A stretch of DNA of 64,000 bases from a virus. The translations under genes were made by a program, and so were the position numbers. The notes below the pieces were generated by a model. It did no database searches. It worked only from the letters and a program-made list of their open reading frames with translations, and was not told the origin of the DNA. The stretch is taken from positions 1 through 64,000 of the IMG/VR virus record IMGVR_UViG_3300007504_000006. One strand, written 5' to 3'. Positions 25,882-35,905 of the stretch are shown here, piece by piece (the stretch's first letter is position 1; each line of letters begins with the position of its first letter).

Positions 25882-28800
25882 TTAACTCCAATCCTCTACT
25901 GATATTGCGGTTACTGAATCTCCGTTTTCTATACCAAATCGTACTAGCACATGTTTATGAGTTGCTAAACCAGTATTTGCTGTTCCTAAATCTAAATTAG
26001 CATATGCATTTGTTAATACTGTATTAACCGCAAATGCTCCTTGGTCTGCGGCTGTACCTTGTCGTCTTACACCATCTGATCCGTTGCCGCCAGCACCTGT
26101 ATTTGATCCTGGAAATTCTGCTCCACCATATAATGTACTACAATCTAACCAACCATTTAAACCACTTGTGTTATCGGTATCGTATCCTGGAAATGCTATA
26201 TAAAGAGATGATACTTTTCCCGATATCTTAATAGCAAATTTTGCCATACTATTTCGTTGGAAACACATTGTAAAATATTGTGTAACACTAGACAGTCTAC
26301 CACCACCACCGAGATCTGCATTTGCAGGTAAGTAACCTGACGAAAAATCTTCTAGTGTGTGTTTAATTTCATTTAAATAACATCCTGCTTCATTTGTACC
26401 AGGTAATGTATCATTTTGACTATCCCATGCATATGTTGTATAATAATTGTTACTTGTATCTGTATAAGCAGGATAATCATGATCTGTTCCTGTCCAAGGA
26501 CCATTAATACGTATTAAATCTGGTGCTCCGCTAACTGCCGCACCTACAGTTATATTATTAGGTAATGCCGCTTCATCTAATGTTGGAGATTCGATCCAAT
26601 ACATTAATTTTGTAGTATCTGTGACATTAGCACCAGAACCATTTACGTTTTCTGCTCTTGATTTTATTTTTCCGTCTTTTCCTAATCCTGAACCATTTAT
26701 ATTAACAGTTAAATCATTTAATGTAACTGGGGTACTAACACCTACATTTTTATTAGGAACATATCCATGAAGATTTGTATGAGTTTTTACACTTGGAGGT
26801 AACATATCATCATGGGTATAAGTCTGGGTAGATATTGCAGTTCCAGTATCATTACTAATTGTAAGAGGTGTTGTTGTGTATCTATAAGTTTGCCCTGTAA
26901 GATTTGATAATGTTTGACCTGTTATAGATATACTAGCACCGGTATTATAAAACGCAATACCAGACATATATCTATATGTGGCTGTTCCTGCTACTGAAGT
27001 TCCCCATCCAGCAATTGTCGGAACATCAGTCATATCATCATATACCCATTTGGCTTGATAGGTTGATGTTCCATCATCGTGCTTTAATTGCATTGTATTG
27101 TAACCTATCGGAACTGTAGGGAAATGTACTTTTGCTACAAATTCTTTATAAAAATTATCAGGATAAGTGTTATGGTTTAAAAGATTTGCGTCACGTTCAG
27201 CAGTAATTTCTAATTGTCCGCTTGCATCTACATTTCCTGAACTATCATATCTGTTTACTTGAGGCGATCCATTAAACACTACCATACCATCTGGTGATCC
27301 ATCAGCTGATTCATTGATATGGGCTTTTAATGTTCCAGCATATGTACCATTTGATGGAAATTCGTTACTCCATTGCGTTGTATCAGAAACCATAGAAGAT
27401 GTTACTTGCCTGTTAACAGCGGTTGAGGCAGGTGGTGCCGAAGACCCGGCGGTATTATCATCTGTATCATCACATATGTGAGGTTGGGTACCTACACTGG
27501 ACGGAGGATTTATAGTAGAACCTGTTAACCCATCTGGTGCAGTAGGTGCTTTTCTTATTTCAATATAATCTGCTTTGTTTTCAGTATCATCAGTACCACC
27601 AGCATAACTATTATCTGTAGATGTAATTAATTTTACAGTTCGTAGTAATGGTGATCCTGTATTAGTATATGTATTAGTTGGATTTTCTGCTGAACTTGTA
27701 TTAGAATCTCCAAAATCCCACGAATATGCTGGGTTAAGAGAGACGCCATTATCTGTTAATCCTGTAGATGACCCTGTAAATTGTACAATATTAGATGCAC
27801 CATTAGCATCGGCTCCACCATTAACAGGATCATATTTTATAAAATCAAATCCTATTCGAGGATCTACATAATCAGGACTACCATTTGCTGAAGTATTTTG
27901 ATTTGTAAATGCTCCGCTAAATCCTGCTCTAGGATCTACATTAACTGTTATAGTTGTTACAGATGTTGTATCTGAATTATTAGAGCCTCTTAAATTTTGT
28001 GCTTTTAAGGTTACATCAAATGTTTCTGCAACAAGATCATCTGCTAAAGTAAAATAATGTTCTATATCATTGAGATAATCACCATCAACATTACTACCGC
28101 CTGTTACAACTGTATCGCTTGTTGAATCGCCCCAATCCCATGTAAATGTTGTATCTCCCCAAGTGCCTAAATTTGCAGAAGTATTTGTAAATCTTACAGG
28201 ATGTCCTTCTTGTGTATTAGTTGCACCTTGAGCATTAGTATCTCCAGATTCATCATTGTTACCTGTTATTAAGTTGTTTACATTAAAAGATGCAACAGGT
28301 TCTATATATCCGCTAATATGATCTGTTTTTTCTAAACTAGCAGTAGCACCTACACCTCCTTGGGCGGTTGTACTTCTACACCAAACTTTAGGAGACCATT
28401 GTGTATCTGCTGTAACCGTATTGCCACCTACATCATAATCATATGTGTGTGTTTTTGTAGATGCCCATTCGATCCAATTTGATTCAACATGAGCATTATC
28501 ACCATTAGTATTAGCACTTGCAGGAAATTTTGAACCGTCTCCAAATTCAATCATCCAATAATGTGTATACAACGATGCTGATGTATCAAATTCTATTTCT
28601 CTACCTGCTTGTGGGCCTCCTAGATCAACTACTGTATCATTATTTGTTGTAGTCCATGCAGGTTCAGGTGCAGGTGTCCATAGTTCAACTGCGGCATCTT
28701 TTTTATAAATCGAATAACTACCCTCTGTTAATCCTGTTGTACCTGTTGCAGATTGACATTTTAATGTCATAGTTACATTAATATCACCACCTGCAACAGA

Positions 28801-31464
28801 TGTAAAACTTTGATCATAATATCCGTTGCTTATTGTAGTTGTATCGTTTGCTACATTAACTGTATTAGCCGGTGTTGTAACATCTTCAAACTCCCAATCT
28901 GCATGAGTAGCGTCTCCTGGATTCGAAATAGTAAATCTTACAGTTAATGGCACAGCAGGAGATGCTCCGCCTTCTAATGGAGAATTAGTAAATGCCGCAC
29001 CTTGAACATATGTATTATTTTTTATATTTTTAATAGTTTCGTTTAACCCATCCATTGCATCAGTTATAGTACCAGTAACGTCAAACCCAGATAACAATGT
29101 GCCTCCACTATAAGTAGAACTTTTTTGATAATAGGCTCCGTCGTTAAATGTTGTATCAGTTGGTGCTCCTAACGCACCACCTCCGCCTCCAGCTGAAGCA
29201 GGAGAATTTATCCAAGCCGCTCCATCCCAAGTTAATACATCGTTGGCTTGAACACTTGTTATAGTTGTATCTGTTAATCCTACTACAGTTCCTGCGGCAC
29301 CTGCTTGATTTATCCATTTGTTATTTGAAGAATCCCACGTTAATACATCTCCTCCTGAAGGAGTTGTTATTGTAGTATCAGTTAATCCTGATACAGTTAA
29401 TGCACCTGCATCTGTTAAATCTACTTCAGTTTGTTCATAACTCATCCAGTATGGTTTTCCGTCTGCTTTTGTATAAAAATATCCACCTTCACCATCTGCT
29501 GGTTGTGTTGGCGTAGACCCTTGTTCGGTTGATATATGAATTAATCCGCCAACATTTACAGAAGTATTAAATCCCCACATGTCTGTAGTTTTACTCCAGG
29601 TAATAGTTTTATCTGATGCGGCTTTAAGTATAATACCGCCTCCATCTGCTGTGTCATTTGTTGGGGTTCCTACTGTTCCTATTTCAATATGTATATCATC
29701 TACTTGAAGAGTAGTACTGTTTACAATTGTTTGAGTTCCGTTGACTGTAAGATTACCATTAACAATTAAATCATCAAATGTTACATCATCTGTTGTGTTT
29801 AAATCTTGATCAAAAATTGTTGCTGTAAGAGTGCCATTAACAATTAAATCATTAAATGTTACATCATCTGTTGTGTTTAAAGTTTGATCATAACTAGAAA
29901 CTGTAGCCCATGTTCTATCGCCTTTTAAAAATTTAACTTCGTCTCCTGCTACTGGTGCAGGTACTAAACCTTCTGTTCCGTCTGTAGTAGATGTTGCTCC
30001 TCCAAATGGAGCTCCACCAGCATAGTTGTTTGCGTGTATTTCTTTAGGAATACCTGATTGATCTTGTGTCCAATCTATGTGTTGATCTGCGGACCAATTT
30101 GTTAATTGATTATGATCCCAGTCAGAATTAACATATGTTGTATTAGGTGGTACTGCCCATACACCTGTTGCACTTAAATATTTTAATTGATCTCCTGCTA
30201 CTGGTGCAGGAACAAATCCATATGCTCCATTTACTGACGAAGATGCTCCGGAAAAATTACTTGGTTTGTTTGTTAAGTCATCATAACTACCGCTAAACAA
30301 ATTAGGTTTATTTGTTAAGTCATTATAGTTTCCTGAAAATGCATCTAATATTCCATATCCTGCAATAGTTGTTGGTACTTCAGTTAAATTAGCAAATACA
30401 CCATTAAATACATTATCCCCCGAGCCTACCGGAGTTGACCATGAACCTAAGTGATTTAAAAATTGACCATCAGATCCACCGGGCGGTAACCATTGTGAAA
30501 CAATATGCGAATGTGTAGATGTTCCGCCGCCAGTACCGGAGCCTGTTCCCCCTCCACCACCTCCTGTGGTAGTGCCTGTTGTAGTTTCAGAAATAGTAAT
30601 AGGTAAACCAGTTTGTGGTGCTTCTGTTGTAGTTGTTGTTGAAATTAATGTACTAAGTTGAGCATATTCTGTTTCAGGTGTAGTTTTAACAACATACTGT
30701 TCAACAGGTGTACTAGCATCAATAGTAGTATCTGTTTCTTGTTTTACTAAATTAATAATTCTGCGTCTGTCAATTTCAGATATATCTTTTATAAATTTAG
30801 TAGTTTCTTTATAATAAGCATATTGGGCTTGCTGTTGAGCAGTTTTATCAACACCACCATCTTTATTTTTAAGAGTAAGATAATTTTTTCTTATATATTG
30901 AATACCTTCGTTCCGTAACCATGACCTAGGTTTCATGCTACCATAGTTACATAATCTAAACAATGACGCTTCTGCAATTCTACGAGTAGGAGTTCTGTTA
31001 TCTATTTGTATTGCAGATGATACTTGGTCAATAGTACCTTTTTGAATAAAATAAATTAAATCAAATTCATATCCTTCAGTCTGGGTATAATCGATTGAAC
31101 CAGTATCATAAAACATACTAACTAAAGCATCCCATTGATGCTGTAAAACAAATTCAGGACTATTGTTTAACCGTTTGCGAAGATTATTTTGTGCTTTAGT
31201 AACATCTGTAATCCATAATCTATATGCATTTGTTTCTGTTATACCATTAGGAAAAGCATCACCAGAATATCTATAACCCATTACATATTTTTCACCATCC
31301 CAATGGCGATGGCCGCGATATAATTCTTTACCTAACATAAAGTTAAGTCCGGCGTCACTTATTGCGGCTGTCTTGGTGTTTATAGGAGTAGAAGAATAAT
31401 GAGGTGATAATGATTGATCATCATAATTTATCTCTATCGGTAATTCTTTATATCTAGTAGCCAT
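25882..31464 (-). CDS. Giant fibre or baseplate protein with N-terminal T4-lysozyme-like domain and PKD domains
   Basis: An 1,860-residue protein. Residues about 35-195 resemble the GH24 (T4 lysozyme) fold: MLGKELYRGHRHWDGEKYVM keeps the E-x8-D spacing of the T4 catalytic pair, the central helix region has WDALVSMFYDTGSID, and RRIAEASLFRLCNYG matches the RR-x-x-E-x-x-LF motif. The third catalytic Thr position reads Met. A Thr/Gly linker (residues about 275-310) leads to fibre repeats, including a duplicated NTTDDVTFDDLIVNG. Three PKD-like domains follow (about residues 930-1290), with TFTWDWGDST and PAYSWDFGDSN. The C-terminus is a fibre-like beta domain. It probably carries peptidoglycan hydrolysis or binding at the tail. 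Confidence 0.82.
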   Translation of the reverse strand: MATRYKELPIEINYDDQSLSPHYSSTPINTKTAAISDAGLNFMLGKELYRGHRHWDGEKYVMGYRYSGDAFPNGITETNAYRLWITDVTKAQNNLRKRLNNSPEFVLQHQWDALVSMFYDTGSIDYTQTEGYEFDLIYFIQKGTIDQVSSAIQIDNRTPTRRIAEASLFRLCNYGSMKPRSWLRNEGIQYIRKNYLTLKNKDGGVDKTAQQQAQYAYYKETTKFIKDISEIDRRRIINLVKQETDTTIDASTPVEQYVVKTTPETEYAQLSTLISTTTTTEAPQTGLPITISETTTGTTTGGGGGGTGSGTGGGTSTHSHIVSQWLPPGGSDGQFLNHLGSWSTPVGSGDNVFNGVFANLTEVPTTIAGYGILDAFSGNYNDLTNKPNLFSGSYDDLTNKPSNFSGASSSVNGAYGFVPAPVAGDQLKYLSATGVWAVPPNTTYVNSDWDHNQLTNWSADQHIDWTQDQSGIPKEIHANNYAGGAPFGGATSTTDGTEGLVPAPVAGDEVKFLKGDRTWATVSSYDQTLNTTDDVTFNDLIVNGTLTATIFDQDLNTTDDVTFDDLIVNGNLTVNGTQTIVNSTTLQVDDIHIEIGTVGTPTNDTADGGGIILKAASDKTITWSKTTDMWGFNTSVNVGGLIHISTEQGSTPTQPADGEGGYFYTKADGKPYWMSYEQTEVDLTDAGALTVSGLTDTTITTPSGGDVLTWDSSNNKWINQAGAAGTVVGLTDTTITSVQANDVLTWDGAAWINSPASAGGGGGALGAPTDTTFNDGAYYQKSSTYSGGTLLSGFDVTGTITDAMDGLNETIKNIKNNTYVQGAAFTNSPLEGGASPAVPLTVRFTISNPGDATHADWEFEDVTTPANTVNVANDTTTISNGYYDQSFTSVAGGDINVTMTLKCQSATGTTGLTEGSYSIYKKDAAVELWTPAPEPAWTTTNNDTVVDLGGPQAGREIEFDTSASLYTHYWMIEFGDGSKFPASANTNGDNAHVESNWIEWASTKTHTYDYDVGGNTVTADTQWSPKVWCRSTTAQGGVGATASLEKTDHISGYIEPVASFNVNNLITGNNDESGDTNAQGATNTQEGHPVRFTNTSANLGTWGDTTFTWDWGDSTSDTVVTGGSNVDGDYLNDIEHYFTLADDLVAETFDVTLKAQNLRGSNNSDTTSVTTITVNVDPRAGFSGAFTNQNTSANGSPDYVDPRIGFDFIKYDPVNGGADANGASNIVQFTGSSTGLTDNGVSLNPAYSWDFGDSNTSSAENPTNTYTNTGSPLLRTVKLITSTDNSYAGGTDDTENKADYIEIRKAPTAPDGLTGSTINPPSSVGTQPHICDDTDDNTAGSSAPPASTAVNRQVTSSMVSDTTQWSNEFPSNGTYAGTLKAHINESADGSPDGMVVFNGSPQVNRYDSSGNVDASGQLEITAERDANLLNHNTYPDNFYKEFVAKVHFPTVPIGYNTMQLKHDDGTSTYQAKWVYDDMTDVPTIAGWGTSVAGTATYRYMSGIAFYNTGASISITGQTLSNLTGQTYRYTTTPLTISNDTGTAISTQTYTHDDMLPPSVKTHTNLHGYVPNKNVGVSTPVTLNDLTVNINGSGLGKDGKIKSRAENVNGSGANVTDTTKLMYWIESPTLDEAALPNNITVGAAVSGAPDLIRINGPWTGTDHDYPAYTDTSNNYYTTYAWDSQNDTLPGTNEAGCYLNEIKHTLEDFSSGYLPANADLGGGGRLSSVTQYFTMCFQRNSMAKFAIKISGKVSSLYIAFPGYDTDNTSGLNGWLDCSTLYGGAEFPGSNTGAGGNGSDGVRRQGTAADQGAFAVNTVLTNAYANLDLGTANTGLATHKHVLVRFGIENGDSVTAISVEDWS

Positions 31465-31467
31465 TCA

Positions 31468-32682
31468 TTAACCTGCAAACCCCGGTGTTAAACCTTCACC
31501 TAGTGGCATTAATTTTTTATCTTCGTGTCCTAACCATGGTTCATGCTCAGGTACTCTTGTACATACACTTTGTAATACACTAACATTTCCGACTAATGGA
31601 GCAGGCTCTGGAGGAACTGCATCTGTAGCACTACCACCATTTAAATCTAATCTTGCCGCTTTAACAGTAGTTTGACCAGCAGTTATAAGACTTCCATCTA
31701 AGTCTGCTTGTATAACATAATTCATAGCAGTTTTCATTTGAAAGTCACCTGTTGTAGCATTTATATTAATTCCATCTGAACCTTCTGCTCTTATTTTTAT
31801 ACTACCCTTTGATTGTATATTAATGTCTCCGTCAACATGTAAATTAAAATCTTTAAGTGAATGATAAGATATATCGTCTGTACAAAACACATCCATTTTG
31901 CCTTCATTAGTAAGTTCTACCCAAGCAGTTCCATCTCTGTTAATAATATATACTATTCCTTTTTCGTCATTAAGTAATAATTGGGCACCACCAGCAGTTC
32001 GTAATCGTATACCTTTATCGATACCTGCATCATCTCCATCATCCATTACAAATTGATGTTGTTCTGGTGTTAGAATACCAAATACTCTACTAGGACTTTC
32101 TCTTCTAGCACCGCTAGTACATGTTCCTCTAATTGCATCATATTGAGCTAATGAAAGAAGTCCCTGTAATTCAAGAGCTTCTTTCATTGGCTTATGAGCA
32201 GGGCGTAATGTAGGTAATTTATCATACTTGTTTTTTTCTGCACCAGGTGCTGGTCCTTCATATGTCATAGCAGACGGAATACCCGGTACTGTAAAATTAA
32301 CATTTTCTTGGAAGAAACAACCTAACCAAACTCCTTCGTTTAAATCTCCATTAATAAAACCTACTAACCCTTCTGTTTCTATAGTAGGCGGAACCATCCA
32401 CATACCGTAAGCAGTTTGGGTGTCTTTAAATGCAGTAGACATTGGTTTTTGTAAGTACGGATTAGATGCTCCAGCAAACGGTGACAAATATCTAACACTA
32501 ATCCATGTATCTTCTCTAGAAGGATGTCCAATTTCAGGTATATAAACTTGTAATCTACCCATAGCGGCCGAATCAAGAGTTCGTTTAATATATGCTCTAT
32601 ACATATAGGGCATAGATCTAATCTTAATATTACTACCACCACTTCCGTTTACTGCTACCTGTGTTTTAAATTCTACTGCCAT
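31468..32682 (-). CDS. 5: Baseplate central spike protein, gp5-like with OB-fold
   Basis: A 404-residue protein. The N-terminal 150 residues match the OB-fold of T4 gp5: a strand with GRLQVYIPEIGHP (about 42-54), YGMWMVPPTIETEGLVGFIN and GVWLGCFFQE. This is followed by a spike-like beta region (for example GKMDVFCTDDISYHSLKDF, then LHVDGDINIQSKGSIKIRAE), as in the gp5 triple-beta-helix. The lysozyme domain found inside T4 gp5 is absent; a lysozyme-like domain appears instead in the adjacent 25882-31464 protein. It lies next to the M15-like and hub proteins, as expected for a baseplate centre. Confidence 0.82.
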   Translation of the reverse strand: MAVEFKTQVAVNGSGGSNIKIRSMPYMYRAYIKRTLDSAAMGRLQVYIPEIGHPSREDTWISVRYLSPFAGASNPYLQKPMSTAFKDTQTAYGMWMVPPTIETEGLVGFINGDLNEGVWLGCFFQENVNFTVPGIPSAMTYEGPAPGAEKNKYDKLPTLRPAHKPMKEALELQGLLSLAQYDAIRGTCTSGARRESPSRVFGILTPEQHQFVMDDGDDAGIDKGIRLRTAGGAQLLLNDEKGIVYIINRDGTAWVELTNEGKMDVFCTDDISYHSLKDFNLHVDGDINIQSKGSIKIRAEGSDGININATTGDFQMKTAMNYVIQADLDGSLITAGQTTVKAARLDLNGGSATDAVPPEPAPLVGNVSVLQSVCTRVPEHEPWLGHEDKKLMPLGEGLTPGFAG

Positions 32683-32685
32683 ATT

Positions 32686-33318
32686 TTACTCCGGTACACA
32701 TCCTAATTCAAACCATTGGTCTGCATCTTTTTCCCTAGACCAATATTTTTTTGCACCTCTACGTCTTCCACAATCTCTAAATTCAAAATAATTTTTATTC
32801 CAACCTGTTCCATAATTTGCATCTGTATATTTTTGAAATAAATCATCTCCGCCATTACCGCCCCAATGAAAACCTTGAGTTTCTGCAAGTTGTCCTATTT
32901 CTTTCCAATGTGCTTTATTTGCAGATGTTACAGATCCGTCTGCTTCATGTAAATATTTTGTTTTGTTTACACTATTAACACTAACAACTTCTATTCTAAA
33001 TGCAGTACCTGTTAAGTGATGACTATCTTTATAATCATGTTTAAGTGTATCTTTTTTACGTAAGTCTTTGTGTTTACTCAATGGTCTAACACCTGTTATT
33101 ATTTTAATAATATAAATGCTTCCGTGAGCTTTTGCATTTATAACAAAGTTTGCCGCAAGTTTTCGTAACTTAGGATGCAATCTTGCTATCTCAATATTAG
33201 TTCCAATATCATCTGTACTAGGAAAAGACCAATTGCCATCTTTATCGGGTCTTTCACCAAACCCTGCGTAACTACCTACTGGAGGTTTTTCGCCAAATTG
33301 TGTTTTATATGTTGCCAT
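32686..33318 (-). CDS. M15 peptidase-like (VanY/endolysin fold) baseplate protein, probably inactive
   Basis: A 210-residue protein resembling D-Ala-D-Ala carboxypeptidase or L-Ala-D-Glu peptidase folds. The zinc motif S-x-H-x2-G-x-A-x-D reads SHHLTGTAFR: His is kept but Asp is replaced by Arg. The final motif, normally W-G-G...H-F-E, reads FHWGGNGGDD followed by NYFEFRD, so the last zinc-ligand His is replaced by Tyr. I checked the first site in the nucleotides. It is thus likely catalytically dead or altered. Encoded between the hub candidate and the spike, it may be a peptidoglycan-binding or structural part of the tip. Confidence 0.7.
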   Translation of the reverse strand: MATYKTQFGEKPPVGSYAGFGERPDKDGNWSFPSTDDIGTNIEIARLHPKLRKLAANFVINAKAHGSIYIIKIITGVRPLSKHKDLRKKDTLKHDYKDSHHLTGTAFRIEVVSVNSVNKTKYLHEADGSVTSANKAHWKEIGQLAETQGFHWGGNGGDDLFQKYTDANYGTGWNKNYFEFRDCGRRRGAKKYWSREKDADQWFELGCVPE

Positions 33319-33329
33319 TTTATTTCCTG

Positions 33330-35597
33330 TTATGCATCTTCCCTAGATTGTTGATCGGCTAGTTCTTCTTCAAATCGTTCTTTGTTAAACTTTTGTTGAT
33401 TATATCCGCCTTCTCCTTTTTCCTTATCAGAGTATGCACTTTGAGCTGAGGCTTTATCTCTTGCCGCACGGTTTTCTAAACTAATTTCTTCTTCACTTGT
33501 AAATCTCAATAAAGTAGGTCGAGCTTTTTCATAATTAGTTCCAAGATCCCTTACTGCTCCTAATGATTGAGTAAATGCTCCATTTGTAAATCGTGATATA
33601 ACAGAAGTTACTTTAAATATTCCACTTATTGTTGTATTGTCGACAAATTCCATTTTTCCTGTATCTTCATCTGGTTCTACAGGACTTCTAACATTTAACC
33701 AAAATAAATTTGCTCCCTGTTCGTATATTGCAAAATCTGCTATACCTGTAGTAGCATTTCTAAATTGTTTAGTTAAATTTGACATACCTAACCAAAATGG
33801 ATCACCTTTAATTTCTAAATCTATTTTAGCCAATTCATTACCGCCAGATAATTCCATATACATATTACCTAATTGTATCCGGCCTGTACTTTGATCAGGT
33901 GTTATATTTTTTTGTAAGGCATCATCTGTATCTACAGTATCTGACGAAACAGTATACATTGAAATGTCTTCTTGAGTCGAAGGTAATGCATACGACTCTA
34001 CAAATAAACCACTGCCTTTTCTAACATTTGTGCCAGTTTCACTTGCAAGTGCCGCTTGAGCTTTTTCTAATCCTTCTGCATCTGTAGGATTTGCACCATA
34101 TACCAATCCTTGATCGCTCATAGGTCCATATGTTTTACCATAATATTTTCTAAGAGATGGAGGCAAATCATTTGGTTTTCTCATCTTTTTTGCTTCTTCA
34201 CCGTTTTGAGAAGCACCTACTTTTAACTTTTTTGAATTTTGTGATCCTTCTCTTTGAGCTTGGTGTCCTGCTCTAATTGGCATTGCTCTAAAATATGTGA
34301 GATTAAAATTCATATCAAAATTTAATACTTCTGTGTTTAATCCTGTAAAATTATAATCGTATCGTTTAGTAAGTAATTGTTCTTCTAATAATTTGTTTAT
34401 TCGTTTTTTCATTACATCAGGATCATTAAATTGTGTAGCTAATTCACCTGAATAAACAGCGGGTTCTTTATATGGTGCAAACGAATACAAATACTTTCTA
34501 GAATATCTTTTTCTTTTTATATCGTATTCACCAAATCTCATATCACAAACTAAACGAAAAACTACCGCAATATTTGATGCATCTGTCATAGGACCATCAG
34601 GACCTTCTTGTCGTAAATACCCTTTCCCATCGGTAGTTTCTACACTTTGAAATTCTGTTGTTGCTCCCATTACAGTATTCAAAATATCTGGAATGTGAGA
34701 TCCTTTTGCTATCTGAATCATTAACTTAGAACTATCTGTAAAATGTCGTGTTGATCGGTCATTTGTGGTTGCTTTTAAATTGGCAAATTTATAATCTTTC
34801 CATTTGGGATCTAATATAATATAATATTCATCTTTAATAAAATGTGCTTCAGCATCAACTTCATCTTGGGCACATTTATTTAGAAATGCTTGAAATCCTT
34901 TAACCCATTCGCCTAATGTAGATGCGGCTAAAGTAGAAACATTTTTTATAGTTGGGCCAGTTCCACCGGCATATGATGAAACACCTGGTGATGTTGCAGA
35001 TATTCTATATTGTCCACCTTTTTCTGTTATTGATATATTCATACTTTCTAACATAAGAGGATAAACAAAATAATATTCAGACTGTCCTGCCTCTACATTT
35101 TCTGCATTACCATTATTAAACATTACTTCTAATAAGTATGTTGCTTCTTTTGGTGTTTTAATTCCTAAATCTTTACATGCTCTATTAATATAATCTAATA
35201 ATGCGGCGCCATGTGTTTCAACTATTGTTATGTTAAAACCTTTTCCTTGTGCAGATCTAGTTCCTTGATTCCAACTTACTGCCGCCATTATTTCTAAATC
35301 TACTATATTAAATACTGCCGTTGTTGCAGTTTCGGCGATTACTATTTTTTTCTTATTGTTTAAAGATAAATTATGAACAATAGTTGGATGGCATATACTT
35401 AATCGAAGATAATATGTTGCGGAAGGCATAGAACTTAAAGCATTACCTAAAAAACCCCTATGGGAATATTTTAAAGAATCTTTAGGAGCATAAGAAGACT
35501 TTGTTTTTGTTGCGGAGGCCGCTTGTCTTCGACCAAATTGCTCGTACCCTTTTTCTTGTTGGGTGTTTGGCTCTAAAAACCCAAATTCTTCAGACAT
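33330..35597 (-). CDS. Large baseplate hub candidate, 755 aa
   Basis: A long soluble protein with no signal peptide. It contains beta-rich N-terminal parts (LRLSICHPTIVHNLSLNNK, about 67-85), a middle region with FQAFLNKCAQDEVDAEAHF and a C-terminal structural region ending in a charged disordered tail. It starts MSEEFGFLEPN and lies directly upstream of the M15-like and gp5-like genes, which is where the T4-type hub (gp27) would be expected. The size is much larger than T4 gp27 (about 390 residues), so it may be a fusion or a different hub. No active-site motif was found. Confidence 0.55.
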   Translation of the reverse strand: MSEEFGFLEPNTQQEKGYEQFGRRQAASATKTKSSYAPKDSLKYSHRGFLGNALSSMPSATYYLRLSICHPTIVHNLSLNNKKKIVIAETATTAVFNIVDLEIMAAVSWNQGTRSAQGKGFNITIVETHGAALLDYINRACKDLGIKTPKEATYLLEVMFNNGNAENVEAGQSEYYFVYPLMLESMNISITEKGGQYRISATSPGVSSYAGGTGPTIKNVSTLAASTLGEWVKGFQAFLNKCAQDEVDAEAHFIKDEYYIILDPKWKDYKFANLKATTNDRSTRHFTDSSKLMIQIAKGSHIPDILNTVMGATTEFQSVETTDGKGYLRQEGPDGPMTDASNIAVVFRLVCDMRFGEYDIKRKRYSRKYLYSFAPYKEPAVYSGELATQFNDPDVMKKRINKLLEEQLLTKRYDYNFTGLNTEVLNFDMNFNLTYFRAMPIRAGHQAQREGSQNSKKLKVGASQNGEEAKKMRKPNDLPPSLRKYYGKTYGPMSDQGLVYGANPTDAEGLEKAQAALASETGTNVRKGSGLFVESYALPSTQEDISMYTVSSDTVDTDDALQKNITPDQSTGRIQLGNMYMELSGGNELAKIDLEIKGDPFWLGMSNLTKQFRNATTGIADFAIYEQGANLFWLNVRSPVEPDEDTGKMEFVDNTTISGIFKVTSVISRFTNGAFTQSLGAVRDLGTNYEKARPTLLRFTSEEEISLENRAARDKASAQSAYSDKEKGEGGYNQQKFNKERFEEELADQQSREDA

Positions 35598-35608
35598 ATT
35601 TTCTTCCT

Positions 35609-35905
35609 CTACTGCAAATATGAACTTATATCAGACTGATTAGGTGTTAATATTTCTACACCTTCATTAAAATCCCATACAGGATCATTTAACTTATCAG
35701 GATTTAACATTTTAAAAACCCACCATAACTGAGGTGTCCCATATAATTCGTTGCTTAAAAGATCAGGACGATTTCTATGGTGTCTTGAAATTATCATAGT
35801 TATTTCATTACCTGTAACCTCGACTTCTGGTGCTTTCCATATTCCTAATCTACCTGCATCCATCGGAGTTAATGCGTATATACTATTAGTTTTATATGTT
35901 GCCAT
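35609..35905 (-). CDS. 53: Baseplate wedge protein, gp53-like
   Basis: A 98-residue protein with a pattern shared by T4 gp53-type baseplate wedge subunits: a strand entry with YALTPMDAGRLGI, then RNRPDLLSNELYGTPQLWWV, a middle MLNPDKLNDPVWDFN and a LysM-like closing strand GVEILTP. The order D-L-L-x-x-x-L-Y-G-T-P-x-L-W-W-V is characteristic. The length is shorter than T4 gp53 (196 residues) but similar to marine homologues. It overlaps its upstream neighbour by one base. Confidence 0.78.
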   Translation of the reverse strand: MATYKTNSIYALTPMDAGRLGIWKAPEVEVTGNEITMIISRHHRNRPDLLSNELYGTPQLWWVFKMLNPDKLNDPVWDFNEGVEILTPNQSDISSYLQ

